Part shown: positions 7,068-14,535 of the stretch, in pieces
Numbering within the stretch: the first letter of the stretch is position 1
Layout of the letters: each line of letters starts with the position of its first letter
Assembly (NCBI GenBank): GCA_038254525.1
Contig: JBBSGC010000021.1
Coordinates: 1 to 20,264 of the forward strand
DNA: 20,264 nt
Source of the DNA: JBBSGC01 sp038254525
Lineage (GTDB): Bacteria > Actinomycetota > Actinomycetes > Propionibacteriales > Nocardioidaceae
Direction of reading: 5' to 3'
The notes under the pieces: generated by a model
What the model was told of the DNA's origin: nothing
Databases searched by the model: none
The model's input: only the letters and a program-made list of their open reading frames with translations
Position numbers and translations under genes: made by a program

Positions 7068-8222
7068 ATGAGCGCGGACTACTACGAGATCCTCGGCGTC
7101 GACCGCAATGCGTCGGGTGAGGAGATCAAGAAGGCCTACCGGCGGCTCGCGCGCCAGCTGCATCCCGACGTCAACCCGGACCCGGCGACGCAGGACCGCT
7201 TCAAGGTGGTCACCGCCGCCTACGACGTGCTGTCGGATCCCAGGAAGCGTGAGGTCTACGACCTGGGCGGCGACCCGCTCGGCGGTGCCGGGATGGCGCC
7301 GGGAGGTTTCGGGCCAGGCTTCTCCTTCACCGACATCATGGACGCGTTCTTCGGGCAGACCACCGGGCGTGGCCCTCGCTCGAGAAGCCGTCGAGGACAA
7401 GATGCTCTGCTCCGCCTGGAGATCGAGCTCGCCGATGCGGCGTTCGGCACCACCCGGGACCTGACCGTCGACACCGCCGTTGTCTGCGGCACCTGCCACG
7501 GCACCGGCGCACGCGCTGACAGTGAGCCGGTCCAGTGCCAGACCTGCCGCGGCCGCGGGGAGATCCAGCAGGTCCAGCGGTCCTTCCTGGGCGACATCCG
7601 TACGGCTCGTCCGTGTCCGACCTGCCGCGGCTTCGGCACCGTGATCCCGAACCCCTGTGCCGAGTGCTCCGGCGACGGCCGGGTGCGGGCCCGACGGACG
7701 ATCACGGTCAAGATCCCGGCCGGTGTCGACTCCGGCACCCGGGTGCAGCTGGCCGGCGAGGGTGAGGTGGGTCCCGGCGGCGGCCCGGCGGGGGATCTCT
7801 ATGTCGAGGTCGACGTGGCCAGGCACGAGTTCTTCGTCCGCCACGGCGACGACCTGGTCTGTCAGGTCTCGGTGCCGATGGCCGCCGCCGCCCTGGGCAC
7901 CTCGCTCGACCTGCCGACGCTCGAGGCCGACACGGGCGCGCCCGATGTGGACGCGACGGTGCCGCTGGAGCTGCGAGCGGGCACGCAGTCCGGTGAGCGG
8001 AGCATCGTGCCCGGACGCGGCGTACCGCGGCTGCGCGGTCCCGGACGCGGGGACCTCGTGGTCGACGTGCACGTCGAGACGCCGACCCGGCTCGATGGGG
8101 AGCAGGAGGAGCTGTTGCGCCGACTGGCCGAATTGCGTGGCGAGGAACACCCGAACGGCTCGGTCAACGGCGTGCACAAGGGTGTCTTCGGCCGGTTGCG
8201 CGACGCCTTCGGCCCGCGCTGA
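7068..8222 (+). CDS. dnaJ: DnaJ chaperone (DnaJ2 type, HrcA-linked)
   Basis: Hsp40 co-chaperone that stimulates the ATPase of DnaK and delivers unfolded clients; 384 residues. J domain 1-65 with HPD at 32-34; a short Gly/Phe-rich stretch about 67-100; zinc-binding domain with four CxxCxGxG repeats (C140/C143, C157/C160, C183/C186, C197/C200); then the substrate-binding C-terminal domains. The start ATG 7068 gives the canonical MSADYYEILGV beginning; an in-frame ATG at 7038 would add ten residues not typical of the family. Its place after hrcA marks it as the second (dnaJ2) copy seen in actinobacteria, with another dnaJ expected beside dnaK-grpE elsewhere. rsmE starts 18 bp downstream, so both are likely cotranscribed. 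Confidence 0.96.
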   Translation: MSADYYEILGVDRNASGEEIKKAYRRLARQLHPDVNPDPATQDRFKVVTAAYDVLSDPRKREVYDLGGDPLGGAGMAPGGFGPGFSFTDIMDAFFGQTTGRGPRSRSRRGQDALLRLEIELADAAFGTTRDLTVDTAVVCGTCHGTGARADSEPVQCQTCRGRGEIQQVQRSFLGDIRTARPCPTCRGFGTVIPNPCAECSGDGRVRARRTITVKIPAGVDSGTRVQLAGEGEVGPGGGPAGDLYVEVDVARHEFFVRHGDDLVCQVSVPMAAAALGTSLDLPTLEADTGAPDVDATVPLELRAGTQSGERSIVPGRGVPRLRGPGRGDLVVDVHVETPTRLDGEQEELLRRLAELRGEEHPNGSVNGVHKGVFGRLRDAFGPR

Positions 8223-8240
8223 GCCGGGACCTCGAGTCCG

Positions 8241-8993
8241 ATGACCCGGCCGGTGTTCTGGTTGCCGTCGGTGGTGGACGGCTTCGTGGGTGCGGGCGAC
8301 CGCATCGAGCTGACCGGTCCGGACGGTCGGCATGCAGTGGCGGTGCGGCGCGTCCGCGAGGGCGAGGACGTCGAGCTGGTGGACGGCACCGGGCTGCGGC
8401 TGTGGTGCCGGGTGGTTGACAGCGGCGCCGAGCGGCTGGTCGGCGAGGTGCTCAGCGTGGCGCGCGAGCCGGAGCCGCAACCACGCTTGGTAGTGGTGCA
8501 GGCGCTCGCCAAGGGGGAGCGCTCCGAGCTGGCCGTCGAGGTGCTGACCGAGGTCGGTGCTGACGTGATCGTGCCGTGGGCAGCGAAGCGCTGCGTGGTC
8601 CAGTGGCGGGGACCGCGCGCCGAGAAGTCGGCGAGCCGGTGGGCCGCGACCGCTCGGGAGGCCGCCAAGCAGTCCCGCCGGGCACGCAAGCCAGTAGTCG
8701 CGCAGCTGGCCAGCACCTCCGATGTCACGCGGCTGCTGCAGTGCGCGGCACTCGGCGTGGTCCTGCACGAGGCGGCGACCGCGCCGATAGCTGAGCTCGA
8801 GGTGCCGCCACAGGACGACCTGGTCGTGGTGGTCGGACCAGAGGGTGGAATCACCGACGACGAGGTGGCTGTCTTCGTAGCCGCCGGCGGGCTGCCCGTC
8901 CGGCTCGGGCCGAGCGTGCTGCGCACGTCGTCGGCCGGCTTGGCCGCGTGCTCGGTGTTGCTCAGCCGTACGCCGCGGTGGCTGTCGACGTAG
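8241..8993 (+). CDS. rsmE: 16S rRNA (uracil1498-N3)-methyltransferase RsmE
   Basis: SPOUT-class methyltransferase of 250 residues, the usual family length. An N-terminal PUA-like RNA-binding domain (about 1-75) contains GPDGRHAVAVRRVREGE. The C-terminal knotted SAM-binding domain has VVGPEGGIT (GPEGG at 199-203) and LGPSVLRTSSAG (222-233), both diagnostic of RsmE. It methylates N3 of U1498 in helix 44 of 16S rRNA in the assembled small subunit. It is the third gene of the hrcA-dnaJ-rsmE unit, 18 bp after dnaJ. In many actinobacteria a HIT gene or phoH follows closely; here about 2.2 kb of other sequence comes before the HIT gene and about 4 kb before phoH. Confidence 0.95.
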   Translation: MTRPVFWLPSVVDGFVGAGDRIELTGPDGRHAVAVRRVREGEDVELVDGTGLRLWCRVVDSGAERLVGEVLSVAREPEPQPRLVVVQALAKGERSELAVEVLTEVGADVIVPWAAKRCVVQWRGPRAEKSASRWAATAREAAKQSRRARKPVVAQLASTSDVTRLLQCAALGVVLHEAATAPIAELEVPPQDDLVVVVGPEGGITDDEVAVFVAAGGLPVRLGPSVLRTSSAGLAACSVLLSRTPRWLST

Positions 8994-9393
8994 CGGGGCT
9001 GGTGCGGGCGAGACCGACCAGCCGGTCAGGTCCTTGGCTGATCTGTGGTCGACAAGTATCCGTTGCTGGCCAGTGAACTGGGGAACGCTGCAACGGTCTG
9101 TCAGGTGGTGTTCATGGGGTGGGCCACCGAGGTCGCCCTATGGTCGAATGCCGGTCGTGGTAGGTAGTCGGGCAGCTCGGCATCAACGGCCAGCGCAGTA
9201 GGTCATCGAATGGCTAGCTGGGTGCACCACCGTTCGAACCCAAGTCTTCGTGACCCCGCGAGCGACGCCACGTTGGTGTTCCTTGCCCCCATCGGGCAAC
9301 GCCGTGCTCACGGATGGCAAACGACGCAGCGTGCCTTACGCCCACAGAGCTAGGCATTGGTGACTCGTGGGCACCGGCCATGGTCAGGACGCT
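8994..9393. other. Non-coding gap between convergent gene ends
   Basis: About 400 bp with stops in all frames and no recognisable gene. A weak stem-loop, GACCG-N6-CGGTC (9012-9027), follows rsmE but has no T tract. Short fragments can be read on the minus strand between about 9090 and 9200 in two neighbouring frames, each broken by a stop, as in a decayed coding sequence, but no family was recognised. Open reading frames of 40 to 76 codons here have no supporting features. The right end runs into repeat copy B. Confidence 0.6.
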
Positions 9394-9472
9394 CTGGGGA
9401 GGATTCCGCCATTCCGCAACGAGCACTGGGGACCCCCACAACACACCTATTGGCGCAGGGGACCCCCATGCC
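9394..9472 (-). repeat. 79-bp dispersed repeat, copy B (inverted relative to copy A)
   Basis: Reverse complement of copy A at 1817-1895 with 13 mismatches and no gaps. Read on the plus strand it shows three related G-rich boxes about 31 bp apart: CTGGGGAGG (9394), CTGGGGACCCCC (9426) and CAGGGGACCCCC (9456). It begins at the last base of the stop codon of the minus-strand GerMN gene, so, as with copy A, it follows a gene's 3' end in the same orientation. Confidence 0.8.
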
Positions 9473-10506
9473 TAGCGGACCGTGAAGTCCTTGGAGTCGA
9501 GGTTGATGACGTTCCCGTTGTCAGCCGAGTACTCGAAACACTCGACCGTGTAGTCGCCGGACGGCAGCGGGACGTCGAAGGAGAACGGCGCGAGCTGCTC
9601 GAAGGCGCCGCCGGTCGTGTTGCCCTGCTTCACAACCTTCCCGTCGTGCAGCACCCGCCAGTTGATTGTTCCCTCGAAGCCGCGCCCCTGCCCACTGACC
9701 GAGACGGGGCTGCTCACCGTGGCGCCCTGCACGGGCGCCTGAATCTGGATCGGCGCCAGCGCCGCAGGATCCTTGCCGACGGGCTGCGTCACGTCGGCGA
9801 ACAGCACGGTGTGCACCGGCGAGCCGTTCATCGTCATCTCGACCGGCGCGTCGCTGTGCAGCGCCGCCTGCACTGTCCACACCACCTGCTGGGCGAAGGC
9901 CGCCGGGTCGAACGTCCAGTCGAAGGCCGCCGCCGGGAACGGGTTGTCGAGGGGCCCGGAGAAGTCCACAGTGATCACCCCGTCCCCCTCGCGCACCGAG
10001 TTGACGGTGACCGGCGTCTTGAGTGCCAGGTCACCGCCCTGGGTGCCGTGCACTGTGGCCCACTCGTTCAGGTAGTCGGGGTCGTCAGGCACCGTGCTCA
10101 GCAGCGCGTTCACGGCGTCCAGGCCAAGGTTGCCGGTGTCGGCGGCCCTGACCTGCTCGGGGAAGAGGTGCCCTGCCGGGCCGTAGCGGGTGCCCGTCGC
10201 ATCGACGACGTATACGGTCAACGGCCGCAGCGGGGCCGTGGTCACCGCCGGCTCGTTGCCGTGGTCCGGACCGCCGCGGCCGCCGACCGTCACTACCGTG
10301 GCTACCAGCGCGGCGGCGGCCAGCGCGCCGCCCAGCACGGGCACCCACGCACGCCGCGGCACGCGGCTCCGCGTAGTTTCCTGCGAACGACGCAGGATGC
10401 CGGCCAGGGCCGGGCTTGGAGTCACGTCGTCGAGCCCCTGGTGCAGCGCCGTGCGCAGTTGCTCGGCGGTCCGGGCGGAGCCGTCGCCTCGATCGTCGGC
10501 AGTCAT
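9472..10506 (-). CDS. Membrane-anchored GerMN/Gmad2 domain protein, putative partner of the ECF sigma factor
   Basis: 344-residue protein with a cytoplasmic N-terminus (1-50, with a helix around TAEQLRTALHQGLDD), one membrane segment (about 53-75) and an extracytoplasmic part made of a GerMN domain (about 96-245) and a Gmad2 immunoglobulin-like domain (about 252-343: VSSPVSVSGQGRGFEGTINWRV to SFDVPLPSGDYTVE). These domains were named from Bacillus spore-germination proteins but are common in non-sporulating actinobacteria. ATG 10506 lies 1 nt after the sigma factor's TGA (TGAGATG), so translation is probably coupled. That layout, with a short cytoplasmic segment and a sensor-like outside part, suggests an anti-sigma or sensor role; this is inference, since no zinc-binding anti-sigma motif is visible. 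Its 3' end joins repeat copy B. Confidence 0.85.
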   Translation of the reverse strand: MTADDRGDGSARTAEQLRTALHQGLDDVTPSPALAGILRRSQETTRSRVPRRAWVPVLGGALAAAALVATVVTVGGRGGPDHGNEPAVTTAPLRPLTVYVVDATGTRYGPAGHLFPEQVRAADTGNLGLDAVNALLSTVPDDPDYLNEWATVHGTQGGDLALKTPVTVNSVREGDGVITVDFSGPLDNPFPAAAFDWTFDPAAFAQQVVWTVQAALHSDAPVEMTMNGSPVHTVLFADVTQPVGKDPAALAPIQIQAPVQGATVSSPVSVSGQGRGFEGTINWRVLHDGKVVKQGNTTGGAFEQLAPFSFDVPLPSGDYTVECFEYSADNGNVINLDSKDFTVR

Positions 10507-10507
10507 C

Positions 10508-11026
10508 TCAGTCCTTCCAGGTGGTGCGCAGGGCGGCGATGCCGCGCGAGCTGTGGCTCTTGACCGCTCCACGGCTGATCCGCAGGGTGTCGGCGATCTC
10601 GGCCTCGGACAGGTCCAGGTAGTAGCGCAGGAGGAGCACCTCCCGCTGCCGGCGCGGCAGCTGGGCGAGGGCCGCTAGCAACGCGGTGCGCTGCGCCGAC
10701 GCCACCACGTGCGACTCCGCGCTGGCCGCCGGGTCCGGCGGTCGAGGGCGGTTCCGGTCGGCCACCACCCGACGCCGCAGGGCCGAGCGGCAGCCGTTGA
10801 CGACCGTCGTGCGCAGGTACGCGAGGGCCTTGTCGGTGTCCCGGAGCCGGTGCCAGCGCCCGTGCACGGCGACGAAGGACTCCTGCACCACCTCTTCGGC
10901 GACCGCTGAGTCGTGCAGTAGCCAGGTGGCCAGCCGCACCAGCGCAACATAGTGGCTGCTGTAGAGAGCGGTGATCGCCTCGTCGGCGCCGGTCGATGCC
11001 ACCCCTGTGGTCGGCTTGTCCGGCAT
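10508..11026 (-). CDS. ECF RNA polymerase sigma factor (SigE family)
   Basis: 172-residue sigma-70-family factor with only regions 2 and 4. Region 2 spans about 17-85, with VAEEVVQESFVAVHGRW as the core-binding and -10-recognition helix and LAYLRTTVVNGCRSALRRR at its end. Region 4 spans about 113-168, with LPRRQREVLLLRYYLDLSE and the helix-turn-helix AEIADTLRISRGAVKSHSSRG. The WHRL and SHSSRG motifs are typical of the actinobacterial SigE-like subgroup. ATG 11026 has GGAGG immediately upstream; an in-frame ATG at 11083 would add 19 residues. The GerMN/Gmad2 gene follows after 1 nt. An 11-bp inverted repeat lies just upstream (11041-11067). Confidence 0.92.
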   Translation of the reverse strand: MPDKPTTGVASTGADEAITALYSSHYVALVRLATWLLHDSAVAEEVVQESFVAVHGRWHRLRDTDKALAYLRTTVVNGCRSALRRRVVADRNRPRPPDPAASAESHVVASAQRTALLAALAQLPRRQREVLLLRYYLDLSEAEIADTLRISRGAVKSHSSRGIAALRTTWKD

Positions 11027-11040
11027 GTCCTCCGCTTCCC

Positions 11041-11067
11041 GGTTGGCTCGACGTGGGTCGACCAACC
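11041..11067. promoter_or_regulatory. Inverted repeat in the sigma factor / HIT divergent region
   Basis: GGTTGG, C, TCGAC, loop GTGG, GTCGA, CCAACC: 11 paired positions with one bulged base and a 4-nt loop. It lies 15 nt upstream of the sigma factor start, next to its Shine-Dalgarno, and overlaps the position expected for the -35 of the divergent promoter. It could be an operator in DNA or a hairpin in the sigma factor leader; the sequence does not decide. Confidence 0.55.
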
Positions 11068-11078
11068 TGTCTGCCGAG

Positions 11079-11084
11079 TACATT
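11079..11084 (+). promoter_or_regulatory. Candidate -10 box upstream of the HIT gene
   Basis: TACATT fits TANNNT and is followed by 6 nt and an ATG (11091), the leaderless spacing. GTCGAC at 11057-11062 is a partial -35 at 16-nt spacing. The ATG opens a 25-codon reading frame ending at 11168 that overlaps the HIT start by 11 nt. Confidence 0.4.
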
Positions 11085-11157
11085 GCCGTCATGCCCCCTC
11101 CACGCGCGAGCAGCGACTCCGGTTCACACGACGGGCCGCCCGTCGGCGGTGGCGGCC

Positions 11158-11508
11158 GTGACAGCTGATCCCGGCTGCCTGTTCTGCAAGATCGTTGCCG
11201 GTGAGGTCGAAGCCGATGTGGTGCACAGCAGCGAGCACTGCCTCGCCTTCCGGGACCTGGAGCCACAGGCGCCGGTGCACCTGTTGGTGATCCCGCGCCG
11301 GCACGAGCCCGACGTCGGCTCCCTCGTGCGGGCCGCACCCGCCGAGGCGGCAGCCCTGCTGGCCGCCGCCCGGTCCGCCGCGGAGTCCGAAGGTGTCGCC
11401 GACAACTTCCGGCTGGTGGCCAACACCGGGCGGGACGCTCAACAGAGTGTGTTCCACGCGCACCTGCACGTCCTGGCCGGACGTTCGTTCGACTGGCCAC
11501 CCGGGTGA
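11158..11508 (+). CDS. HIT-family nucleotide-binding protein
   Basis: 116-residue histidine triad protein. The triad is H100-A-H102-L-H104-V-L, preceded by QSVF as in Hint/HinT-type proteins; CLFCKIVAGE near the N-terminus and HLLVIPRRH (41-49) are also typical. Family members hydrolyse purine nucleoside phosphoramidates or related AMP conjugates in the cytoplasm; the exact substrate is not readable. The start GTG 11158 gives VTADPGCLFCKIV, close to the usual Hint beginning. Its TGA overlaps the GTG of the serine hydrolase gene (GTGA), so the two are probably translated together. In other actinobacteria a HIT gene is often found near rsmE and phoH, so this gene probably belongs to the conserved block. 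Confidence 0.92.
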   Translation: MTADPGCLFCKIVAGEVEADVVHSSEHCLAFRDLEPQAPVHLLVIPRRHEPDVGSLVRAAPAEAAALLAAARSAAESEGVADNFRLVANTGRDAQQSVFHAHLHVLAGRSFDWPPG

Positions 11509-12872
11509 GCAGCGAGACGACCGGGACGCGACCGGTGCCCGACGACGTGGTCCGCCGGCTCGACCGGGTCGCGGCCGAGCGGCAGGCGGAGTCGCGGGTC
11601 CCGGGCCTGCTCGTGGGACTGGTCCGTGGCCGCGAGCCGGTCTGGTCGAACGCGGTCGGCGTGGCGGATGTCGACGCCGGAGTGCCGCCCACCGCGGACA
11701 CCCAGTTCGCTGTCGGCTCCATCACCAAGACGTTCACCGCGGCTCTGGTCATGGCGTTGCGGGACGAGGGCCGGCTTGGCCTCGACGACCGGCTTGGCGA
11801 GCACCTACCCGACACGAGGCACCAGCACGTCACGCTGCGCCGGATGCTCGCCCACGCCTCCGGCCTGCAGCGCGAGCCGCTCGGGGACATCTGGGACACC
11901 TTCCAGATGCCTGACGCCGACGCGCTGCTCGAGGACTTCGAGGCCGCCGAGCAGGTGCTGCCGCCGAGCACCCGCTGGCACTACTCCAACCTGGCGTACG
12001 CCGTGCTGGGGCAGGTCGTGGCCCGGATCGACGGCCGGACCTGGGCCGACAGCCTGCGGGCCCGGGTGCTCGTGCCACTCGGGCTGGAGCGCACCACGCT
12101 GCTGCCGGAGGGGGAGGTGGCCACCGGCTACTTCACCGACCCCTTCAGCGACGCCGTGCACGTCCAGCCGGTCAGCGACCTGTCGGCGCTGGCGCCCGCA
12201 GGAGCGCTGTGGTCGACCCTGACGGACCTCACCACCTGGGCCGGCTTCCTCGCCGCCGGCGACGACCGACTGCTGCCCGACGCGCGCATCGAGGAGATGG
12301 CGCAGGTGCAGGTGATGGCCGATCCGCTGCGCTGGGGGCTGGCGTGGGGGCTCGGGCTCGAGCTGTTCCGGTCCGGCGAGCGAATCTATGCCGGGCACAC
12401 CGGGGGCATGCCCGGCTTCCTTTCTGCGGTGGTCGCCCACCGGGACTCTGGCACCGCAGCGATCGTGCTGGCCAACGCGATGTCGGGCTTCGACCCCGGT
12501 GACACCGCCGTCTCGTTGCTCGACCTGCTGCTCGACGAGGATGCCGCGCCCGTACCCGCCTGGCGCGCGGGTGCGGCAGTGCCGGCGGACCTGGCCGACC
12601 TCGTGGGGCGCTGGTGGGTCGAGGGTTCACCGACCGAGCTCAGCGTGCATGGCGGCGCCCTGCAGGCCCGGATGGAGGAGGCTCCGCGGCACGCCCCGCC
12701 GGCGGTCTTCGAGCGGCTCGATGCCGACACGTTCCGCACCGTCTCCGGACGGGAACGCGGGGAGCTGCTGCGGGTGACCCGAGACGCGGCGGGAGCCGTC
12801 ACGGTCCTGCACTGGGCCACCTACCGGATGTCCAGGCAGCCGGAGTCCTTCGGCGAGCAGCGCGGCGGCTGA
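11505..12872 (+). CDS. Serine hydrolase, class C beta-lactamase / D-aminopeptidase-like
   Basis: 455-residue penicillin-binding-fold serine hydrolase. The nucleophile motif is S72-I-T-K75 in FAVGSITKTFTAAL, the second motif Y160-S161-N162 in HYSNLAYAVLG, and the third H298-T299-G300 in YAGHTGGMPGF. A further domain of about 110 residues follows (about 345-455), as in many Beta-lactamase-family esterases and peptidases. No signal peptide or membrane segment is present, so a role on cell-wall peptides outside the cell is unlikely; an intracellular esterase or peptidase is more plausible (inference). The GTG start overlaps the stop of the HIT gene. The substrate is unknown and antibiotic resistance should not be inferred. 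Confidence 0.88.
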   Translation: MSSETTGTRPVPDDVVRRLDRVAAERQAESRVPGLLVGLVRGREPVWSNAVGVADVDAGVPPTADTQFAVGSITKTFTAALVMALRDEGRLGLDDRLGEHLPDTRHQHVTLRRMLAHASGLQREPLGDIWDTFQMPDADALLEDFEAAEQVLPPSTRWHYSNLAYAVLGQVVARIDGRTWADSLRARVLVPLGLERTTLLPEGEVATGYFTDPFSDAVHVQPVSDLSALAPAGALWSTLTDLTTWAGFLAAGDDRLLPDARIEEMAQVQVMADPLRWGLAWGLGLELFRSGERIYAGHTGGMPGFLSAVVAHRDSGTAAIVLANAMSGFDPGDTAVSLLDLLLDEDAAPVPAWRAGAAVPADLADLVGRWWVEGSPTELSVHGGALQARMEEAPRHAPPAVFERLDADTFRTVSGRERGELLRVTRDAAGAVTVLHWATYRMSRQPESFGEQRGG

Positions 12873-12941
12873 GCCGGCGGCACCGGATCCCCACAACCTG
12901 CCATCGAGCCAGTCAAGAGGCGCGTCGCGCCCGGCGGGCCG

Positions 12942-12947
12942 TAGCAT
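12942..12947 (+). promoter_or_regulatory. Candidate -10 box of the phoH operon
   Basis: TAGCAT in the 152-bp space before phoH fits TANNNT. No good -35 is visible at the right spacing. It would give a leader of roughly 70 nt that includes the Shine-Dalgarno and hairpin at 12994-13020. Confidence 0.3.
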
Positions 12948-12993
12948 GGGCACCGTCCACGCCTCCCGGCGGCTCGTCGGTGCGGCCGAACGT

Positions 12994-13024
12994 AAGGGGA
13001 GACAGCCCTCCCGACAGGGCGCCG
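12994..13024 (+). promoter_or_regulatory. phoH ribosome-binding region with intervening hairpin
   Basis: AAGGGGAGA (12994-13002) is a strong Shine-Dalgarno but ends 22 nt before ATG 13025. Between them GCCCT (13005-13009) and AGGGC (13016-13020) form a 5-bp stem with a 6-nt loop. When folded, the effective spacing falls to about 6 nt, the optimum. No other good Shine-Dalgarno lies closer to the ATG. Confidence 0.45.
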
Positions 13025-14055
<1,031 letters not shown>

Positions 14056-14059
<4 letters not shown>

Positions 14060-14535
14060 GCGTCGAGGTCCTCAACGAGTCCGGTGTCGACGTCGACGTC
14101 GTCGAGCTGACCGGCCTGGCGCGCTTCGTGATGGGTCGCCTGCGGCTGCACCCAGCGACCGAGATGACACTTCGGCTCGTCGACGAGCCCACGATCACCG
14201 TCCTCAACGAGCGGTGGATGAACAAGGCCGAGCCCACGGACGTGCTGGCGTTCCCCATGGACGAGCTCTCGCCCGGCAGCGACGAGGAGGACGCGCCAGA
14301 GGGCTATCTCGGTGACATCGCGTTGTGTCCGCAGGTGGCGGCCAGACAGTCCGCCGAGCACGGCGGATCCGCCGCGGACGAGACTCGGCTGCTCACCGTG
14401 CACGGCGTCCTGCACCTGCTCGGCTACGACCACGCCGAACCCGATGAGCACCGCGCGATGTTCGCGCTGCAGGTGCGCCTGCTCGCAGAGTGGCAAGGGA
14501 TGCGCGCCGGCGACAGCGTCGAGGAGACGGCATGA
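14056..14535 (+). CDS. ybeY: YbeY endoribonuclease / rRNA maturation factor
   Basis: 159-residue zinc-dependent endoribonuclease. The metal motif is H116-GVL-H120-LLGYD-H126, the family's HGxLHLxGYDH. The substrate-side motif NERWMNKAEPTDVLAFP (51-67) and GDIALC (86-91) are also conserved. YbeY takes part in 3'-end maturation of 16S rRNA and ribosome quality control. The start overlaps the phoH stop and its own stop overlaps the next start (ATGA in both cases), so phoH, ybeY and the CorC/HlyC gene form a tightly coupled unit. Confidence 0.96.

Noticed and set aside
9045..9167. 40-codon plus-strand ORF with GTG start
   Set aside because: No ribosome-binding site or family resemblance, and too short to distinguish from chance.
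9225..9245. tRNA T-arm-like GTTCGAACC
   Set aside because: The bases flanking TTCGAAC (CACCG and CCAAG) do not pair as a T stem, and no acceptor or anticodon arm is found at the right distance.
9214..9444. 76-codon minus-strand ORF in the gap
   Set aside because: It begins inside repeat copy B, has no Shine-Dalgarno, no recognisable domain and shadow-like composition.
10508..11083. Longer sigma factor starting at ATG 11083
   Set aside because: ATG 11026 has a GGAGG next to it and gives the normal family length; the added residues cover the inverted repeat and look non-coding.
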